Shown piece after piece: positions 61,701-64,000 of a stretch of DNA of 64,000 nt; within the stretch, counting starts at the first letter, position 1, and every line of letters begins with the position of its first letter. The DNA is from Acridotheres tristis. Lineage: Eukaryota > Chordata > Aves > Passeriformes > Sturnidae. Location: positions 28,457,529-28,521,528 of the forward strand of contig CM072894.1 of NCBI GenBank assembly GCA_037013685.1. Direction: 5' to 3'. The position numbers were made by a program, and so were the translations under genes. The notes under the pieces were generated by a model. It was not told the origin of the DNA and ran no database searches. It was given only the letters and a program-made list of their open reading frames with translations.

Positions 61701-62832
61701 TGCTGTAGTAAAGTTTGGATCAAAGTATAAACAAAGTGTTTAATAAAACAGCATTCTGCTTCTTTTTTTAGGCTCATTTCAAGATACACTCAGCAATACA
61801 AGACCTAACATCTCCTTAAGAACACCACTGTAATTTTAATTCAAAATACATTACAGAAATAACACAGCTTTGATAGATTGCTGCTGTGACAGGTACCATC
61901 TCCAGGTATCTTTTGTCAATCACTCATAAAATTAATCACATTTTCTGTCTTAAACAATGAAACAAAAAACTGCTTCTAGACTCATACAGTGTCTTTCATC
62001 TGGAAAAGAGGAGTTTCCTCTGACCACCTGCAGTAACTCCCAGTCCTGTGTGGGCTGATGATGCTACATCCGTACTCCACAGCTGGATGCACATTTGTCT
62101 CCCAGGAGAGGCTGCCAGTGCTCCAGGTTCCCACACAGCAGCCCTTGCACTCGCCAACCCAATTCTCTGCTGGACCTCTCCAAGAGGTTCAGAGCCAACC
62201 CTTGCAAAGCACAACAGCTTTAAGCACAGCCTTGCAGCATAAAGCAATTTGCTTTTGTGTCCATTTTTGTTAGGGGTGACTGTTTGACAAAGACTAACAT
62301 AAAACAAAACAAAATACACAACAGTGTGCAGCAAATGAAAGTTGTACTGGGCACTTGGAAAGTTCCTGGAATTTGTAATGGCTGTAGCAGCTCTGTTTGG
62401 CCTATCTCATTTGAAAGCTGGAGCTTTCAGCATATTGGGGCACTATTACACCAAAAGCCAAGGAAACAGTGGAACCAGGGGAATAAACAGCATTTTCTTC
62501 CATAGTATACAGATTTTAACATTTCTGTCTTTTCACTACTGATCAAACCAGTTCTAATTTGTATTGCCACTCACATGGTAATCAAGTTAAAGTAAGCAGA
62601 TTAAGAAATAACATGGAGACTCCACAAAGAGGAATTTCCCCTTCTCAGAGAACACAAGAGAATACCAGACTAAATTAAGCATCAACATCACATTAGAGAA
62701 AAGGACTACAGCTTCCTTTGAGCTCCAGACTTCTGTACATACCGCAGTGCTTCTGCATAGAAGAGATATTCCTTCAGCTGATCTGCATAGTGCTCTTCTT
62801 CTTCCAGTATGTCATCAATAGAAGCTGCATAT
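58678..62832 (-). CDS. SNX4: SNX4 sorting nexin, last five coding exons (BAR-domain C-terminus)
   Basis: SNX4 is a PX-BAR sorting nexin on early/recycling endosomes. In known orthologues it binds PI3P, pairs with SNX7 or SNX30, and keeps the transferrin receptor and ATG9 out of lysosomal degradation. Coding blocks on the minus strand, in transcript order, are 62743-62832, 61432-61531, 60541-60686, 59068-59182 and 58678-58725, about 165 of ~450 residues. Every junction is phase-consistent. Recognised segments include EEEEHYADQLKEYLFYAEAL, KQQCEELATGTVRTFSLKG, MTSKLFGQETPEQRE and the exact C-terminus GIQVWTNAKECFSKM. These make up the latter part of the BAR coiled-coil helices. The PX domain and the first BAR helix lie right of the window. 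No frameshift or stop was seen. Confidence 0.96.
59068..59182 (-). CDS. SNX4: SNX4 exon: final BAR helix
   Basis: 115 bases between acceptor AAATTCCAG (AG at 59183-59184) and donor GTAAGTGT (GT at 59066-59067). It encodes DFVKSAWADIERFKEQ, then KNHDLKEALISYAVMQIS and MCKK. The first base completes an Arg codon with the previous exon. A longer open frame running past both splice sites (58993-59268) is not the real limit. Confidence 0.96.
60541..60686 (-). CDS. SNX4: SNX4 exon
   Basis: 146 bases, acceptor TTTTTTGTAG (AG at 60687-60688), donor GTAAATGG (GT at 60539-60540). It encodes TVRTFSLKGMTSKLFGQE, then TPEQREAKIKVLEEQIQE and GEEQLKSKNLEG: the conserved SNX4 segment between BAR helices 2 and 3, then the start of the last helix. 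It leaves with two bases of an Arg codon. Confidence 0.96.
61432..61531 (-). CDS. SNX4: SNX4 exon
   Basis: 100 bases, acceptor CTTTACAG (AG at 61532-61533), donor GGA/GTGAGTC (GT at 61430-61431). It encodes AVCRKHELMQYDLEMA, then AQDLTSKKQQCEELATG, part of a BAR coiled-coil helix. It enters with the last base of an Arg codon and leaves in phase 0. Confidence 0.95.
62743..62832 (-). CDS. SNX4: SNX4 exon (5'-most one in window)
   Basis: 90 bases, acceptor TTTTCACTAG (AG at 62833-62834), donor GTATGTAC (GT at 62741-62742). It encodes YAASIDDILEEEEHYADQ, then LKEYLFYAEAL, and two bases of Arg. It enters one base before TAT, so an upstream exon ending with two codon bases is expected beyond base 64000 or unseen in 62.8-64.0 kb. 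Confidence 0.95.
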
Positions 62833-64000
62833 CTAGTGAAAAGCAGCTATAGTTAAAGGTAAACTTACTGATTAATTTAACCTTTAAGGATACATATCCA
62901 GTAACAGGGGAGAACACCAGCTTGACAGAAATACCCATGACAAACAGCAAAGAGCACTTCCAAAAAGGGTTTTTCTTTTGTTTTTAATTAAACTCTGAAT
63001 CAGCTAATGTCAACATTCCCGTGGGCCCGCTTTTTTGGTTGTTACTACAATTAATCTTCTGACAAGTACAAAACCTATCATAAGTCTCCTGCTGAAGATG
63101 AGACAGCTTTTCCCACAGGGAAAAAAAAAACCCACCTTTTTACTCCTTTTATTCAGTGGACAGTCAATAGGCAGCACAAAAAAAAAAAAAAAAAGATACA
63201 GTGCAAAAGAAATCCTTCAAGGCTTAAAGCATTAAGGGACAGGAATGTGAACACCACACCTTCACTGCTTTCATGGCTTGTTATTCAGCCTGAGTACAAG
63301 ATAACTCACAGGGATGCCCTGAACACCACAACATTAAGTCCCTTCATCTCCTTCAAAGTCTGTAACTTTGTCTGCTGTGTAAGTCAGGCATTTTAATTCA
63401 CAGCAACAGGAAGTTTAACCCTCCTTTTAGGGAGAAACCTGAACTACAAAGGCTTGGACCAAATCTGAAGCTCTTGCATTCAGTAAGAGTTTTGTTATTT
63501 AGGCTGAGGTCTCCTACAAATGGCACAAAGCACTTTATTTTTCTAGTTGATACTGCTTATTTGACAGTATTTAGTGTGTTCTTGCTAACTAAGGTGACTG
63601 TCTTGGACAGATTTGCAGGGACAGGCCTACAGCTAAGAGGTAACTGCACATCTCACTTGGCACAGCCACAGAAATGAGATTCCTCTGCAGTCTGGCACTC
63701 AGGGCACGTGCCACTGGAGATAACCAGGATGAATGAGATCCCACACAAATACCTTCATCTATTCTGTTAACTCGTCTGGATTCTCAGCTATGTGGCAATC
63801 TCTCGCACATCTGCAGGCTCTCTGAAGTGAGCATATGTCCATTCTTCTCTAGCAACCAGCACAACGTGACCCAAATGCTAATTATAGCACCTCTTGGCTT
63901 TCAAGATTTTGCAAAATCTTTGCATTTTTCCTTTTCCCCTCTCCAGTAATTGGCTCTCTGGAAGAAGTGGCAGAGTCTCAAGCTGAAAGGGAACCAGTAA
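62833..64000 (-). other. SNX4 intron to window edge
   Basis: No sequence resembling the preceding SNX4 exon (expected to encode a GLGREL/QSAWLYADR-like stretch) was found, so it probably lies outside. It contains poly(A) runs at about 63120-63130 and 63178-63194. Confidence 0.6.

Overview
This window is vertebrate nuclear DNA, most likely from a bird. The evidence is large introns with GT/AG splice sites, interspersed CR1-type LINE fragments (the dominant avian retroposon), AT-rich intronic sequence broken by two CpG islands, and two genes that are neighbours in amniotes: ZNF148 and SNX4. No bacterial operons, CRISPR arrays or rRNA/tRNA genes were seen. Most open frames in the window are chance frames.

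Layout: (1) 1-12911, minus strand, holds six coding exons of ZNF148 (ZBP-89, a Krueppel-type C2H2 repressor/activator). The initiator ATG is at 12893-12895 and the C-terminal exon runs off the left edge. (2) 12912-33013 is a 20 kb intron in the 5' UTR. (3) About 32560-33620 is a strong CpG island, taken as the ZNF148 promoter. Its first non-coding exon ends at a consensus donor near 33014 on the minus strand. (4) About 33630-48060 is intergenic, with CR1 and older CR1/L3-like fragments and no recognised gene. (5) About 48070-48560 is a second, smaller CpG island. (6) 49495-53212, plus strand, holds three exon-like blocks whose splice sites and phases are mutually compatible and which give one continuous 136-codon reading with a Glu-rich probable coiled coil. 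I do not recognise this protein, and it is the main candidate for something undescribed. (7) About 56160-64000, minus strand, holds the 3' UTR and last five coding exons of SNX4, the PX-BAR sorting nexin; its PX domain and the start of its BAR domain lie beyond the right edge.

ZNF148 and SNX4 are transcribed in the same direction, with SNX4 upstream of ZNF148, as I recall for human chromosome 3q21. They are functionally unrelated (transcription factor versus endosome recycling). The candidate plus-strand gene lies between them on the opposite strand, with the 48 kb CpG island a few hundred bases upstream of its first block. Exon boundaries were worked out by eye from splice consensus, reading phase and recalled family sequences; no alignment was run.
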